Shown here: in pieces, positions 35,974 through 45,337 of the stretch
Position numbering within the stretch: the first letter of the stretch is position 1
How the letters are laid out: each line of letters opens with the position of its first letter
NCBI RefSeq assembly: GCF_938023125.1
Contig: NZ_CALHDW010000018.1
Span: 124,001 to 188,000, forward strand
DNA from: an uncultured Porphyromonas sp.
GTDB taxonomy: Bacteria; Bacteroidota; Bacteroidia; Bacteroidales; Porphyromonadaceae
Length of the DNA: 64,000 nucleotides
Direction of reading: 5' to 3'
Made by a program: the position numbers and the translations under genes
Notes under the pieces: generated by a model
Seen by the model: the letters and a program-made list of their open reading frames with translations, nothing else
The model's database searches: none
What the model was told of the DNA's origin: nothing

Positions 35974-38478
35974 TTAAGCCGAACAGGTTTCGCACGTCTC
36001 CACTTCTAGGGCGAGACTACGGATATAGTAGAGGGTCTTTACCCCCTCGTGCCAAGCACGGAGGTAGAGATCGCGGATGCCTCCAAAGGTAATATCTTGG
36101 GTTATATAGAGATTGACGCTCTGGGACTGATCGAGGTGGTGCTGACGAATACCGGCTGCATCCACCACCCATTTCTGATCGATCTGATGCGCTGTTTTGT
36201 AGAGCCAGAAGGTCTCGTCGGAGAGATCCGGAGCCACACGTGGCACAATCGAACCCTTCTTTTCTTCGAGGAAGAATCGGTTCATAATGGGGTCGATACC
36301 AGCCGTTGTACCGGCAATGATAGAGGTCGAACTTGTGGGAGCAATCGCCATGAGATAGGCGTTGCGCATCCCCAACTCTGCCACCTGTGCGGCAAGTTTT
36401 TGCCATCGTTCGCTCGTGTAGTTGCGCTTTGCAAAGTATTGCCCCGTTTGCCAGTCACTCCCCTCAAAGCGAGCATATTGCCCCTTCTCGGCAGCGAGGA
36501 GAGATGAAGCCTCTATCGCATAGTAGTTGATTTGCTCGTATAGCTTGTCCATAAAGCTGAGGTGCTCTTGGCTCTCCCAGGCAATACCGCGCTTAGCAAG
36601 TAGATGGTGATAGCCGCTACTACCCAACCCAATGGGGCGCATCTTTAGGTTCGTAATCTCGGCGTAAGGGATAGGGTAGAAGTTGAGATCGATCACGTTG
36701 TCAAGAGCTCGAACGATGGTATGCACCGTGTCTCGCAACTCGGTTGCACTCTCTGTATCGATATTCCCCAATACGAGAGACGCCAAGTTGCAAACTACGA
36801 AATCGCCGGCAATAGTCTTCTCGATAACCACCTCTTCGCCCTCTTCCAGCACTACAGTCTGCTGCTTGAGGCGGATCTCGCTCTGCGATTGAGCAATCTC
36901 GCTACAGAGGTTGGAGCAATAGACGATACCGCAATGGCCGTTGGGATTCATGCGGTTCACTGTATCCCTATTGAATATAAAAGGAGTACCGGTCTCTACT
37001 GCACTCTTGATGATAAGGCGCAGCATATCTTTGATGGCAATGGGGCGTTTGGCCAATCGGCTGTCTTGCAAGCACTCCTTGTAGCGGCGTGTCCACTCAT
37101 CGCCCCAGTAGTCTTCGAGAGCATACCCCTTAACCGAAAGCACCTCGTGAGGGCAGAGCATATACCACGTGCTGTTGGGGTCCTCTTCCAGCTGTTGCCA
37201 GAAGAGATCCGGGATACAAACACCGGGGAATACGTCGTGTGCCTTCATGCGGTCATCCCCATTATTGGTACGAATCTGAAGGAACTCCGGCATATCTCGA
37301 TGCCATATATCAAGGTAGAGGGCAACAGAGCCTTGGCGCACGCCCAACTGATCCACTGCAATGGCGGTATCATTGGCGAGCTTCACCCACTTGAGCACTC
37401 CGCCTGCCACACCCTTAAAGCCTCGTATATCGCTCCCTACGGCACGCACCTTACCCAGGTAAATACCCATGCCACCTCCGTACTTAGAGACTTGGGCAAA
37501 GTTGTCTATCGTGCGGTAGATACCGATAAGATTATCCGGCATCACATCGATAAAACAACTCGAGAGCTGACTGAGGGGCTTACGAGCATTGCTCATTGTG
37601 GGCGTTGCCATAGTCACCTTCAGTTGGGAGAGAATATCATAAATCTTCGTCGCCCATTGCACCCTATGCCGCTCGGGCATCGCTAGGTGCATGGCAATAC
37701 CCATAAACATCTCTTGGGGACTCTCTAGTATAATATGGTCGCTAGAGTGAATTAGGTATCGCTTGGCAATAAGATGTAAACTGCTATAGGTCAAGAGGTT
37801 GCTACGACTGTTGTCTATTACTTTGGCCAGTTCGTCAATCTCCTCTTTGGTGTAATGCTCTAGAATATAGCGGCCATAAAGCCCCTCTTCTGTGAGGAAC
37901 TTGATCTTTGCATAAAAGCCCGATAGATGGTACTTCTCTTCCACTTTTTCTAAGCCCTTACGCAGCTCTAACCCTAGGAACCGTGCCGCTATAAACTCCC
38001 ATTTGGGAGCCTCGGGGGTAATCAACTCCACAGCAGCCTTGGTGAGCATCTGCAACGGCTCTGCCCCCTCTTTGTAGAAGGCATAAAACTTAGCATAGAG
38101 GAGATCTAGGGCATAAGCCGCACCCGTGTACTGCTCTTGCAGCTCTTTGAGTAGGGAAATGACCTCCTCATCGGTAATAAACTGGCGGAAGCGATTGACC
38201 ACCTCACGCGCTTCGCTGTGCTTCGTTCGATAGAGGATATAAGCCTTGGCCACCTTATAGTAGCCACTAGCCATCAAGCGCGTTTCTACAATATCTTGCA
38301 CCATTTCCACCTCCACAGCTTCGGGGGAGCCAAGCTCCGCTAAGATGCTTTCGCACAGAGCATTAAGCTCTGCCGTGGTAACACGTGTTTCGGTTGCTCG
38401 GAAGGCTCTACGCAGAGCGTTTTTGATCTTCTCCACAGAGAAAGATTCGACTTGCTTATTTCGCTTAATTATCTTCAT
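35974..38478 (-). CDS. nrdA: Ribonucleotide reductase alpha subunit, class Ia
   Basis: NrdA is the catalytic subunit that makes dNDPs. The 834-residue protein starts with an ATP-cone domain (about 1-90), giving allosteric activity control. Catalytic cysteines: C308 (SSCFID), the thiyl radical cysteine C525 in NLCSEI, and C563 in VVCNLASL. The C-terminal ETCETCSA provides the redox relay pair, with a two-residue gap. It is the first gene of the nrdAB pair, with a promoter element 23 bp upstream. Confidence 0.96.
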   Translation of the reverse strand: MKIIKRNKQVESFSVEKIKNALRRAFRATETRVTTAELNALCESILAELGSPEAVEVEMVQDIVETRLMASGYYKVAKAYILYRTKHSEAREVVNRFRQFITDEEVISLLKELQEQYTGAAYALDLLYAKFYAFYKEGAEPLQMLTKAAVELITPEAPKWEFIAARFLGLELRKGLEKVEEKYHLSGFYAKIKFLTEEGLYGRYILEHYTKEEIDELAKVIDNSRSNLLTYSSLHLIAKRYLIHSSDHIILESPQEMFMGIAMHLAMPERHRVQWATKIYDILSQLKVTMATPTMSNARKPLSQLSSCFIDVMPDNLIGIYRTIDNFAQVSKYGGGMGIYLGKVRAVGSDIRGFKGVAGGVLKWVKLANDTAIAVDQLGVRQGSVALYLDIWHRDMPEFLQIRTNNGDDRMKAHDVFPGVCIPDLFWQQLEEDPNSTWYMLCPHEVLSVKGYALEDYWGDEWTRRYKECLQDSRLAKRPIAIKDMLRLIIKSAVETGTPFIFNRDTVNRMNPNGHCGIVYCSNLCSEIAQSQSEIRLKQQTVVLEEGEEVVIEKTIAGDFVVCNLASLVLGNIDTESATELRDTVHTIVRALDNVIDLNFYPIPYAEITNLKMRPIGLGSSGYHHLLAKRGIAWESQEHLSFMDKLYEQINYYAIEASSLLAAEKGQYARFEGSDWQTGQYFAKRNYTSERWQKLAAQVAELGMRNAYLMAIAPTSSTSIIAGTTAGIDPIMNRFFLEEKKGSIVPRVAPDLSDETFWLYKTAHQIDQKWVVDAAGIRQHHLDQSQSVNLYITQDITFGGIRDLYLRAWHEGVKTLYYIRSLALEVETCETCSA

Positions 38479-38500
38479 CGAATGGGTCCTATATTTGTAA

Positions 38501-38508
38501 CAAAGGTA
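38501..38508 (-). promoter_or_regulatory. Predicted nrdAB promoter
   Basis: The minus strand reads TACCTTTG, 23 bp from the nrdA ATG, so the leader would be very short. A divergent TATATTTG lies on the plus strand at 38490-38497, facing the methyltransferase gene. I do not see a clear NrdR box pair. Confidence 0.5.
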
Positions 38509-38654
38509 CTTCTAACTCCCCCCTCCTCGTATAGACAAAATCTATCGCTACATAAAAAGAAAGAATATAAAACAGCCTCCCATAACGCGATGTGGGTATT
38601 GCAGCATTGTGGAAAATCAAGTACTATTGCAGCCTAAAATAGAGATGCACTTGT

Positions 38655-39314
38655 ATGAGCAATCAAAAGAACGCCTATGCCAAGCTGATGAATCGATACG
38701 ACGATGTCCTTACGGGGCGACGCTGGTGGTCGTGGCTCTATATGCATGGTATTTGGCACACAGACGACAAGCAAATAGCACGCGAAGTACTCGCTACACT
38801 CCCCGACGACTTCTCGGGGAAACTCCTTGACGTACCCATAGGCACTGCCGTATTCACCCATCAAAAATATAGTTTGCTCAAGCAAGCCCATATCGTTGGA
38901 CTTGACTACTCCCCCCAGATGCTGGAGATTACCCGAGCTCGCTACAACGGAAAAATACCCCACAATCTAGAGTTAGTACAAGGCGATGTGGGTGCCCTCC
39001 CCTTTGAGGATGCCTCCTTCGATGCCGTACTATCCATGAATGGGATCCATGTCTTCCCCGATAAGGAGCGTGCCCTTAGCGAAATGTATCGTGTGCTAAA
39101 GCCCGGAGGGATTTTCTTTGGATGCCTATATGTAAAAGGGATGCGCCCGGTGGCAGATTGGTTTGCACGCAACATACTAGAGAAGAAGGGGTTCTTTATG
39201 CCGCCCTACTTCACCCCTACGGAGTTTCACGAGCGACTCACCGCACTCTATGGATCCGAGGTAGAGGTCAAAGCACCCTGCTCCGTTGCCACCTTCCGCT
39301 GCACGAAGAGATAG
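38655..39314 (+). CDS. Class I SAM-dependent methyltransferase, UbiE/Methyltransf_11 type
   Basis: The 219-residue protein has motif I LLDVPIGTAVFT (57-68), a motif II acidic end in IVGLDYSPQM, and the post-motif regions ELVQGDVGALPFEDASFDAVLSMNGIHVFPD and VLKPGGIFFG. These support SAM binding; the substrate is not known. Motif I has Pro-Ile in place of the more common Gly-x-Gly. It stands alone between nrdAB and the candidate RNA region. Confidence 0.82.
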   Translation: MSNQKNAYAKLMNRYDDVLTGRRWWSWLYMHGIWHTDDKQIAREVLATLPDDFSGKLLDVPIGTAVFTHQKYSLLKQAHIVGLDYSPQMLEITRARYNGKIPHNLELVQGDVGALPFEDASFDAVLSMNGIHVFPDKERALSEMYRVLKPGGIFFGCLYVKGMRPVADWFARNILEKKGFFMPPYFTPTEFHERLTALYGSEVEVKAPCSVATFRCTKR

Positions 39315-39385
39315 CTCCCTCAACCCCAGCACCTCCAACTTCTCTAGCCGCTGGAGGGACACATTAAAGGGCTAAAAGAAATAAG

Positions 39386-39540
39386 AAAAAAGGCCCCTGA
39401 TAAATGCCACCTATCGGAACTACAATCCGATTCCTGCATCTATCAAGAGCCCTCTCTTGTTCCGTATGAGTATACTAAAATCGGGATATGTAAGCTATGG
39501 CGGCCAGAAACATTCTGTGTTTCAAGGCCTTTCTCTTCTA
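39386..39540 (-). ncRNA. Candidate structured small RNA with own promoter and terminator
   Basis: Between the methyltransferase and the GlsB-like gene the minus strand carries a -7 element TATATTTG (39547-39554), then a hairpin with arms GGCC..GAAAC and GTTTC..GGCC, and finally a 16-bp stem (39392-39451, with G-U pairs) that encloses a purine-rich internal loop and a 6-bp ATCGGA/TCCGAT stem. A T6 run follows. The 3' GGCCTTTT could also pair with an upstream AAAGGCC, so two folds compete. It could instead be the extended 3' end of the GlsB-like transcript. I do not recognise the family. Confidence 0.45.
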
Positions 39541-39546
39541 AGGATA

Positions 39547-39554
39547 CAAATATA
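39547..39554 (-). promoter_or_regulatory. -7 element ahead of the candidate small RNA
   Basis: The minus strand reads TATATTTG, matching TAnnTTTG, downstream of the GlsB-like stop codon. No coding frame follows it on this strand, so it points to a non-coding transcript. Confidence 0.4.
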
Positions 39555-39577
39555 GCAGAAGCGAATACGGCCTTTCC

Positions 39578-39844
39578 CTATTTCCTCTTCTTAACTATCA
39601 AGTTTATTAAGAACAAGATCACAATAGCCCCGATAGCCCCTGTCAAGATGGAAGCAATCCAACCTTCACCAAGAGAGATATTAAATACGGATCCTAAAAG
39701 CCAGTAGCCCACGCCACTTCCGAGAAGACCAACAATGATATTCCCGATAAGTCCTAATCCACTGCCTTTGTAGATAGTTCCGCCTAACCATCCCGCGATG
39801 GCTCCAATAATAAGTGTTGCAATAATACCCATAAACTTCAACAT
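39578..39844 (-). CDS. GlsB/YeaQ/YmgE family small membrane protein
   Basis: This 88-residue protein is nearly all membrane: three hydrophobic helices rich in Gly, starting MLKFMGIIATLIIGAIAG, and a Lys-rich C-terminal end. It belongs to the transglycosylase-associated (GlsB) family of stress-related inner-membrane proteins of uncertain role. I chose the ATG at 39844; another in-frame ATG lies four codons later and one nine codons earlier. The phased array A4 lies upstream of it. Confidence 0.85.
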   Translation of the reverse strand: MLKFMGIIATLIIGAIAGWLGGTIYKGSGLGLIGNIIVGLLGSGVGYWLLGSVFNISLGEGWIASILTGAIGAIVILFLINLIVKKRK

Positions 39845-39950
39845 TAACTTGGGAAGTAAAGGTAAGAACAATTATCCACAAAACAAATTGTACAACGGCC
39901 AGAATCAGGCGCAACGGCAAGAGAAATGAGTTTGTTGAGCAATACAACAC

Positions 39951-40070
39951 GCCAGAAAGTCGGGAACTGCTTGCCTGAAATAAAAAAAGAAATCAGCCGG
40001 AAAGGGAGTCCTAAACCAGCTGAAAAAGTTTTACAAATCAGGGAAGAAAAAATCCAAAACCAGGTAGCGA
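39951..40070. repeat. Degenerate 22-23 bp phased array (A4)
   Basis: Cores fall at about 39951, 39973, 39996, 40018, 40040 and 40062 (steps 22, 23, 22, 22, 22). Plus-strand unit starts are GCCAGAAAG, GCCTGAAAT, GCCGGAAAGG, AGCTGAAAAAG and AGGGAAGAAAA, with unit ends AATCA, AACC or AATC. This is the most regular copy in sequence. It fills the spacer between the GlsB-like gene start and the eptA terminator (spacer 39845-40209). Confidence 0.72.
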
Positions 40071-40111
40071 ACGAAAAAGCCCTCCCCCCGAAACTATCGG
40101 AGGAGGGCTTT
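40071..40111 (-). terminator. glnS-dedA-oxyR-eptA operon terminator
   Basis: Ten-base arms AAAGCCCTCC (40076-40085) and GGAGGGCTTT (40102-40111) make a strong hairpin; on the minus strand the tail is TTTTTCG. It lies about 100 bp after the eptA stop. Confidence 0.8.
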
Positions 40112-40209
40112 CGTTATAATTTGGGATGCGTGGCAAGGCCCTCATCCACGAGGGAGAGAGGGAACGCAATCATATCTAGAAGGGGAGAAAAATGCGGGGG
40201 TTTTCTCTT

Positions 40210-41934
40210 TTACCGTCTAAGCACTTCGTCTGCCGAGCGCACCTGCAAGCTAGGGCTTAGGTAGTAGCGAGGCTGAGGCCGGAAGGTGCTATCGCCTACC
40301 GAAATGGGGAATTGGGGCGACACCACGCCCGACAAACGCACCAGCAAGGCCGGTACTTCTGTTGCACTTATCGGCATTTGGCGATTCCTGCTGAGAGTGG
40401 CAAGGAGTGGACCATTGCGCTTGGCGTAAGCCTCATTATAGGAGACGAAAAGCGGAACTTCTAGCTCATCCTTTAATGGGAACTCAGAACCATGTAACTT
40501 GTGCTGTGGATTGATCTCTCCCAACCCTTCGCCATGATCGGGGATGTACACGAGTACGGCAGGACGAGACAGAGCCTCTATTGAGGCTATCATTTGATCC
40601 AAAAGATAGTCGGTATAACGAATGGTATTATCGTAACTATTGATCCGTTCCTCTTGGTGCATGCGGTTGAGCGACTCTATCGAACGTAACCCACGAGTAG
40701 TGGGCCGGAAGACGTCAAACTTCTCCGGACAACGTGCATCATAGCTGAAGTGACTGCCCAAGGTATGCACCACGGCAAAGGCGGCTTTATTACTCCGCAC
40801 AACGGATCGCAGATAGCCCTCTAGGCGTGGAAGCAAAATCTCATCGTACGAAGAGAGGCTATTAACCTCCTTACCCGAATAGTAATGATAGTCAGTTTGC
40901 TCCAGCCCCGCCTGCACCACCGAGAAGTCGGAAGCCTGATTCCCAATCCATGCGGTGGAGAAACCAGCCTTGCGAAATAGATGCATAAGAGAGCCCTCGT
41001 GCTGCCAACGCATAAAGTCTTCCGGTTTAGAGCGGCTAATCAGCATAGGTATAGAGAGGGAGGTGAGGTCGGCTCCCGATGCCACATCTTCGAAGAGAAT
41101 AATCCGAGATCTCTTCGAGAGAAGAGGATTCGTCTCTCGCTCGTAGCCCATTAGTTGCCAGTGCGAGGCGTTGCCGGTCTCCCCTATTACAAATATCACA
41201 ATAGGGCGATCCGTGCCATAGGCAGGCGTAGTGGTAACCTCCAAGTTGCCCTCCCCAATGCGGGAAGAGTAGAAGAGCTCTCGCCTCCGTACCCGTAAAT
41301 AAGAAGCTGTGCTGTAGAATATATCGTAGGGAAATACCTTGACGTACTTTGCAAACGTAGAAGAAGCGGCAGAGTCGATTCGCTCCAACGCCGGTTCATC
41401 GGAAGCAGAAACGGGAAATCCTTTGGCGAAAATAATCACAGAATAGAGCACAAAGGAGCCTGCAATGCTACCTCGCACCCATTTGGAGATAGGCTTATTC
41501 CCCCTACGCCAGGAGAGCCAAGCCCAGAGGTAAATAGCCCAAACGACCAGCACAATAGCGCCTATCAAAAGATACATCCCCCCCAATTCGCTCGCCTCTC
41601 CTGCGTTGGTCTGGAAAGTGGCTTGTATCAAACCAAACGAAACGGGAGAGCCGGCAAGAATGAGAGAAGCCAGCTCCGCCGGGAAAAATAATTGGCATAC
41701 CGCCCCCAGCCACGGGGCATATTTTCGTCCGCCAATGGAGGCCAACATCCCCACCAATAGGGCAGCTAGCACAAGGATAGCGAGCAGACTATACCCGCTA
41801 GAGCGCACCTCTTCGTCTGCCCAAACGATCCCAATCATCGGAGCAAAACACAAAAAACCCATCACCCCGAGGGCTACATAGGGGGGCAAATAAGGGATGT
41901 GCCGAGAGAGTTTCTGCCAACAAAAAGACTTCAT
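40210..41934 (-). CDS. EptA-type phosphoethanolamine transferase (sulfatase fold)
   Basis: The family adds phosphoethanolamine to lipid A or other envelope sugars, often raising resistance to cationic peptides. The 574-residue protein has five membrane segments in the first 170 residues and a periplasmic sulfatase-like domain. The metal site and nucleophile are GETGNASHW (T253), with DHGEGLGE and a nearby HKLHGSEFP histidine segment. It is the last gene of the glnS-dedA-oxyR string, 32 bp after oxyR. Target (lipid A core or other) cannot be read from sequence. Confidence 0.85.
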   Translation of the reverse strand: MKSFCWQKLSRHIPYLPPYVALGVMGFLCFAPMIGIVWADEEVRSSGYSLLAILVLAALLVGMLASIGGRKYAPWLGAVCQLFFPAELASLILAGSPVSFGLIQATFQTNAGEASELGGMYLLIGAIVLVVWAIYLWAWLSWRRGNKPISKWVRGSIAGSFVLYSVIIFAKGFPVSASDEPALERIDSAASSTFAKYVKVFPYDIFYSTASYLRVRRRELFYSSRIGEGNLEVTTTPAYGTDRPIVIFVIGETGNASHWQLMGYERETNPLLSKRSRIILFEDVASGADLTSLSIPMLISRSKPEDFMRWQHEGSLMHLFRKAGFSTAWIGNQASDFSVVQAGLEQTDYHYYSGKEVNSLSSYDEILLPRLEGYLRSVVRSNKAAFAVVHTLGSHFSYDARCPEKFDVFRPTTRGLRSIESLNRMHQEERINSYDNTIRYTDYLLDQMIASIEALSRPAVLVYIPDHGEGLGEINPQHKLHGSEFPLKDELEVPLFVSYNEAYAKRNGPLLATLSRNRQMPISATEVPALLVRLSGVVSPQFPISVGDSTFRPQPRYYLSPSLQVRSADEVLRR

Positions 41935-41966
41935 GGGTGTGTATTTATGCTACACGTAGATGGGTA

Positions 41967-42896
41967 CTACTTCGCCAACGCTTGGTTGGGAGCCATCTGC
42001 AACATATCCTGCGGTACAGAGGCACATATAGTACTGGCGAAGGCATCCAGCAATGAGGTGCGGACAAAATCGCTTCTGAAGGCCAAATGAATGGCACGCA
42101 CGGGGCGAGGGATCGCAAAGGGGCGTACCAGCGAGCGTTGGTCTGTACCCAAATAACGCTCTGCCAACTTGGGAATAAAAGTCATCCCCTGCCCCCCCTC
42201 TACAAGGTGCATAAAGGAGAGGAGATTGCCCTCCGAATAGCGAATAGCGCGCTTGGCACTGGCCGATAGTTGGCAGTAACGCACCAACTGATCGCGGAAG
42301 CAATGCCCTTCATCAAGTAGCCAGAGACGAGAAGCATCCACCTCACTACTACGCACTACCGACGAGCAATAAATCTTTTCGTTGCGGGAGACATAGCCCA
42401 AAAACTCTTCGTAAAACAAGAGGCGGTATTGCATCCCTTCTACCTCGGGCGCACTTGCTATGATGGCCATATCTATACTGCGCTCTTGCAAGGCCGCAAG
42501 GCATTGACTCGTCTTAAGCTCCACAATTTCGAGTTTGAGATTCTTGAAGCGGGCTTTCCATTTGGGCAACACCAAGGGAATAAGATAGGGAGCAATTGTG
42601 GGCAAGACCGCCAGGGTAAAGCTGCCCGATAGGGTATCTCGGCTCTCGGCAATGAGCTCCTCAATGAGGGCCGATGCGCCCAACGTCCGCCGTGCTTGCT
42701 CTATCACCTTTTCTCCAATAGCCGTAGGTTGTACGGGTTGTCTCTGGCGATCAAAAAGTTGTACCCCCAACTCCTCTTCGAGGCGTTGTATCATGGTACT
42801 CAACGTAGGTTGCGTTACGTTACAAGCAGCCGCGGCTTTGGCAAACTGACGATGCTTGTCGAGGGCAACCAAATACTCTAGCTGTTGGAGGGTCAT
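41967..42896 (-). CDS. oxyR: OxyR, peroxide-sensing LysR-type regulator
   Basis: The 309-residue protein has a LysR winged helix (1-60) and a substrate-binding-like domain. The redox pair is conserved as C199 (DEGHCFRDQ) and C208 (VRYCQL), matching the numbering of the well-studied enterobacterial OxyR. It should sense hydrogen peroxide by a disulfide between them. It sits in an unusual place, co-directional with dedA (13 bp) and eptA (32 bp); no katA or ahpC is nearby. Only the cysteines and fold are seen; the target genes are not. Confidence 0.93.
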   Translation of the reverse strand: MTLQQLEYLVALDKHRQFAKAAAACNVTQPTLSTMIQRLEEELGVQLFDRQRQPVQPTAIGEKVIEQARRTLGASALIEELIAESRDTLSGSFTLAVLPTIAPYLIPLVLPKWKARFKNLKLEIVELKTSQCLAALQERSIDMAIIASAPEVEGMQYRLLFYEEFLGYVSRNEKIYCSSVVRSSEVDASRLWLLDEGHCFRDQLVRYCQLSASAKRAIRYSEGNLLSFMHLVEGGQGMTFIPKLAERYLGTDQRSLVRPFAIPRPVRAIHLAFRSDFVRTSLLDAFASTICASVPQDMLQMAPNQALAK

Positions 42897-42909
42897 AGCA
42901 AAGAAAGAT

Positions 42910-43566
42910 TTAGTTGTTGGGGACTTTTCTGCGCTTTAGATAGTGTTTTACAATTAAAATCGCTAGTACTAAAGCGACGAGTGAGAGCAGGGTAAAGCCT
43001 ATCTCATGGCTGTACTTGGTAACCTGCTCCACGAGCTGTTCCTTGGTATCTATGCCCGGCACCATGGAGGGAAGGAAGTATCCCATAAGGAAAAGGATGG
43101 TATTCCAGATGCCGGCACCAAGCAACGTATAAAAAAGGAATGCGGGAAGAGGCATTTTTGCCACCCCTGCCGGGATGGAGATAAGCTGGCGAATCCCCGG
43201 CAAGAGACGCCCTATAAACGTAGAGACAGCTCCCTTTTTATCGAAATACTGCTCGGCTTTGATCAGCTTAGCTTCACTCAGCAAAAGAGCATGCCCCAAG
43301 CGACTATTCACAAAGCGATAGACAAGGGGGCGCCCCAACCAGAGGGCTAAGTAATAATTGATGAGGGCACCGGCTACAGCTCCCAAGGAAGAGGCCAGCA
43401 CAACGCCCCACGAAGAGAGCTCGCCGGCTCGGGCCAGATACCCAGCCGGAGGCACCACCACCTCACTAGGGAACGGGATGAAACTGCTCTCGATGGTCAT
43501 CAAGAGGAAGATCGTTCCATAGTTGAGATGCTCTAGGCACCAAGCGATAAAAGAAAGGTCTTGCAT
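42910..43566 (-). CDS. DedA family inner-membrane protein
   Basis: DedA proteins are membrane proteins thought to act as proton-linked lipid flippases (for undecaprenyl phosphate or phosphatidylethanolamine). The 218-residue sequence has the family features: ESSFIPFPSEVVVPPAGYLA with its conserved acid, and FIGRLLPGIRQLISIPAGVAKM with the arginine-rich loop. It is 12 bp after glnS and just ahead of oxyR. Confidence 0.92.
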   Translation of the reverse strand: MQDLSFIAWCLEHLNYGTIFLLMTIESSFIPFPSEVVVPPAGYLARAGELSSWGVVLASSLGAVAGALINYYLALWLGRPLVYRFVNSRLGHALLLSEAKLIKAEQYFDKKGAVSTFIGRLLPGIRQLISIPAGVAKMPLPAFLFYTLLGAGIWNTILFLMGYFLPSMVPGIDTKEQLVEQVTKYSHEIGFTLLSLVALVLAILIVKHYLKRRKVPNN

Positions 43567-43578
43567 CCCTAGGAGGTA

Positions 43579-45303
43579 CTATTTTTTAGTAGCAATCTTA
43601 CCCCAAGTATCCTTGAGGGAGGTTGTACGATTGAGGATAAGACGCCCCTCTTTTGCCGTATCCTTATCGACTACGAAGTAGCCAATGCGTTGGAATTGGT
43701 AGTGAGCGCCTACAGCGGCATCGTGCAAGAAGGTCTCCACTTTGGCATGAGGCAATACCTTCAAACTCTCGGGGTTGAGTAGCTCTGCCAGCTCTTTCCC
43801 CTCCACACTTGAGGGATCTTCGTCTAAGAACAGATGGTCGTAAAGACGCACCTCAGCATCCATAGAATGCGCAATAGAGAGCCAGTGGATGGTACCCTTT
43901 ACCTTGCGATTGCTACCGGGGAGACCGCTACGCGTCTCAGGATCATACTCGGCATATACCTCGAGAATGTTGCCATCAGCATCTTTTTTGCAGCCGGTGC
44001 AGCGTACGATATAGGCATTCTTCAAACGCACTTCTCCCCCGGGGGTGAGGCGGAAATACTTCTTAGGAGCATCCTCCATAAAGTCGTCTCGCTCGATCCA
44101 GAGCTCACGAGAGAAGGTGATAACGTGGCTACCCGATGCAGGATCTTCGGGGTTATTGATGGCCTCAAAGTCCTCTGTTTGCCCCTCGGGATAGTTGGTA
44201 ATGACAAGTTTGATAGGGTCGAGTACCCCCGATACACGCGTAGAAATGCGGTTAAGATCTTCGCGTACAGCGTGCTCTAGGAGGGCTACATCGATCATAC
44301 CATCGTACTTGGTATAGCCGATGCTATCAATAAAATTGCGGATCGCCTGAGGGGTATAACCACGGCGACGATAGCCACAGATTGTAGGCATACGGGGGTC
44401 GTCCCAACCTGCAACGAGCCCCTCTTTTACGAGAGCAAGTAGCTTACGCTTACTCATCATCGTGTGGGTTAGATTGAGTCGATTGAACTCATACTGACGC
44501 GGACGATAGTCGCTATCCTGAGGCTTTAATAGGTCTATAAAATAATCGTATAGGGGACGGTGGGGTACAAACTCGAGTGTACAGATAGAGTGCGTTACCC
44601 CCTCGAAGTAGTCGCTCTGCCCATGGGCAAAGTCGTACATGGGGTAGACGTTCCATGTATTCCCCGTGCGATGGTGCGGATGTTTGATGATACGATAGAT
44701 AATTGGATCGCGGAAGTGCATGTTGCTCGATGCCATATCGATCTTGGCACGAAGGGTCATTGCGCCCTCGGGGAACTCACCGGCATTCATGCGATGGAAG
44801 AGGTCGAGACTCTCCTCTCTGGGGCGATCCCGATAGGGACTTGCCACCCCGGGCTCTGTAGGCGTCCCCTTTTGTTTGGCAATATCCTCGGCACTCTGCT
44901 CATCTACATAGGCGTGCCCTTCCATAATCAGCCGCTCGGCAAAAGCGTAGAGCTGCTCAAAATAATCGGAGGCATAGTATATATTGCCATACTCAAAGCC
45001 GAGCCAATGGATATCCTCTTTGATGGAGTCTACATACTCCACGTCCTCCTTAATGGGATTTGTATCATCGAAGCGCAGATTGCATACCCCTCCGTACCGC
45101 TGAGCAATACCAAAGTCTATGCAAATAGCTTTTGCATGCCCAATGTGCAGATAGCCGTTGGGTTCGGGTGGGAAGCGCGTCTGCACGCGACCCTCATTAA
45201 GCCCTTCGGCAAGGTTTTGCTCCACAATTTGCTCCACAAAATTAAGGGAGCGTTTTTCTTCTTTAGGCTCTTCAATAGGAAGAGCAGGGGCATTTTCGTT
45301 CAT
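43579..45303 (-). CDS. glnS: Glutaminyl-tRNA synthetase
   Basis: GlnS charges tRNA-Gln directly. I chose the ATG at 45303 (MNENAPALPIEE, 574 residues): the frame stays open a further 68 codons, but that part has no family similarity and contains the likely promoter at 45338-45345. Class I motifs are YLHIGHAKAI (HIGH) and MMSKRKLL (KMSKR-like), with the RFPPEPNG start typical of GlnS/GluS. It heads the glnS-dedA-oxyR-eptA string. Confidence 0.95.
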   Translation of the reverse strand: MNENAPALPIEEPKEEKRSLNFVEQIVEQNLAEGLNEGRVQTRFPPEPNGYLHIGHAKAICIDFGIAQRYGGVCNLRFDDTNPIKEDVEYVDSIKEDIHWLGFEYGNIYYASDYFEQLYAFAERLIMEGHAYVDEQSAEDIAKQKGTPTEPGVASPYRDRPREESLDLFHRMNAGEFPEGAMTLRAKIDMASSNMHFRDPIIYRIIKHPHHRTGNTWNVYPMYDFAHGQSDYFEGVTHSICTLEFVPHRPLYDYFIDLLKPQDSDYRPRQYEFNRLNLTHTMMSKRKLLALVKEGLVAGWDDPRMPTICGYRRRGYTPQAIRNFIDSIGYTKYDGMIDVALLEHAVREDLNRISTRVSGVLDPIKLVITNYPEGQTEDFEAINNPEDPASGSHVITFSRELWIERDDFMEDAPKKYFRLTPGGEVRLKNAYIVRCTGCKKDADGNILEVYAEYDPETRSGLPGSNRKVKGTIHWLSIAHSMDAEVRLYDHLFLDEDPSSVEGKELAELLNPESLKVLPHAKVETFLHDAAVGAHYQFQRIGYFVVDKDTAKEGRLILNRTTSLKDTWGKIATKK

Positions 45304-45337
45304 CTTTCTATACCGGCTACGATAGGATATAATGCCA

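Noticed and set aside
36721..37686. 321-codon frame on the plus strand
   Set aside because: It lies entirely opposite nrdA, which has full family motifs; it is a shadow reading.
39330..39356. CCTCCA/TGGAGG hairpin after the methyltransferase
   Set aside because: Short stem with no U-tail on either strand; not enough for a terminator call.
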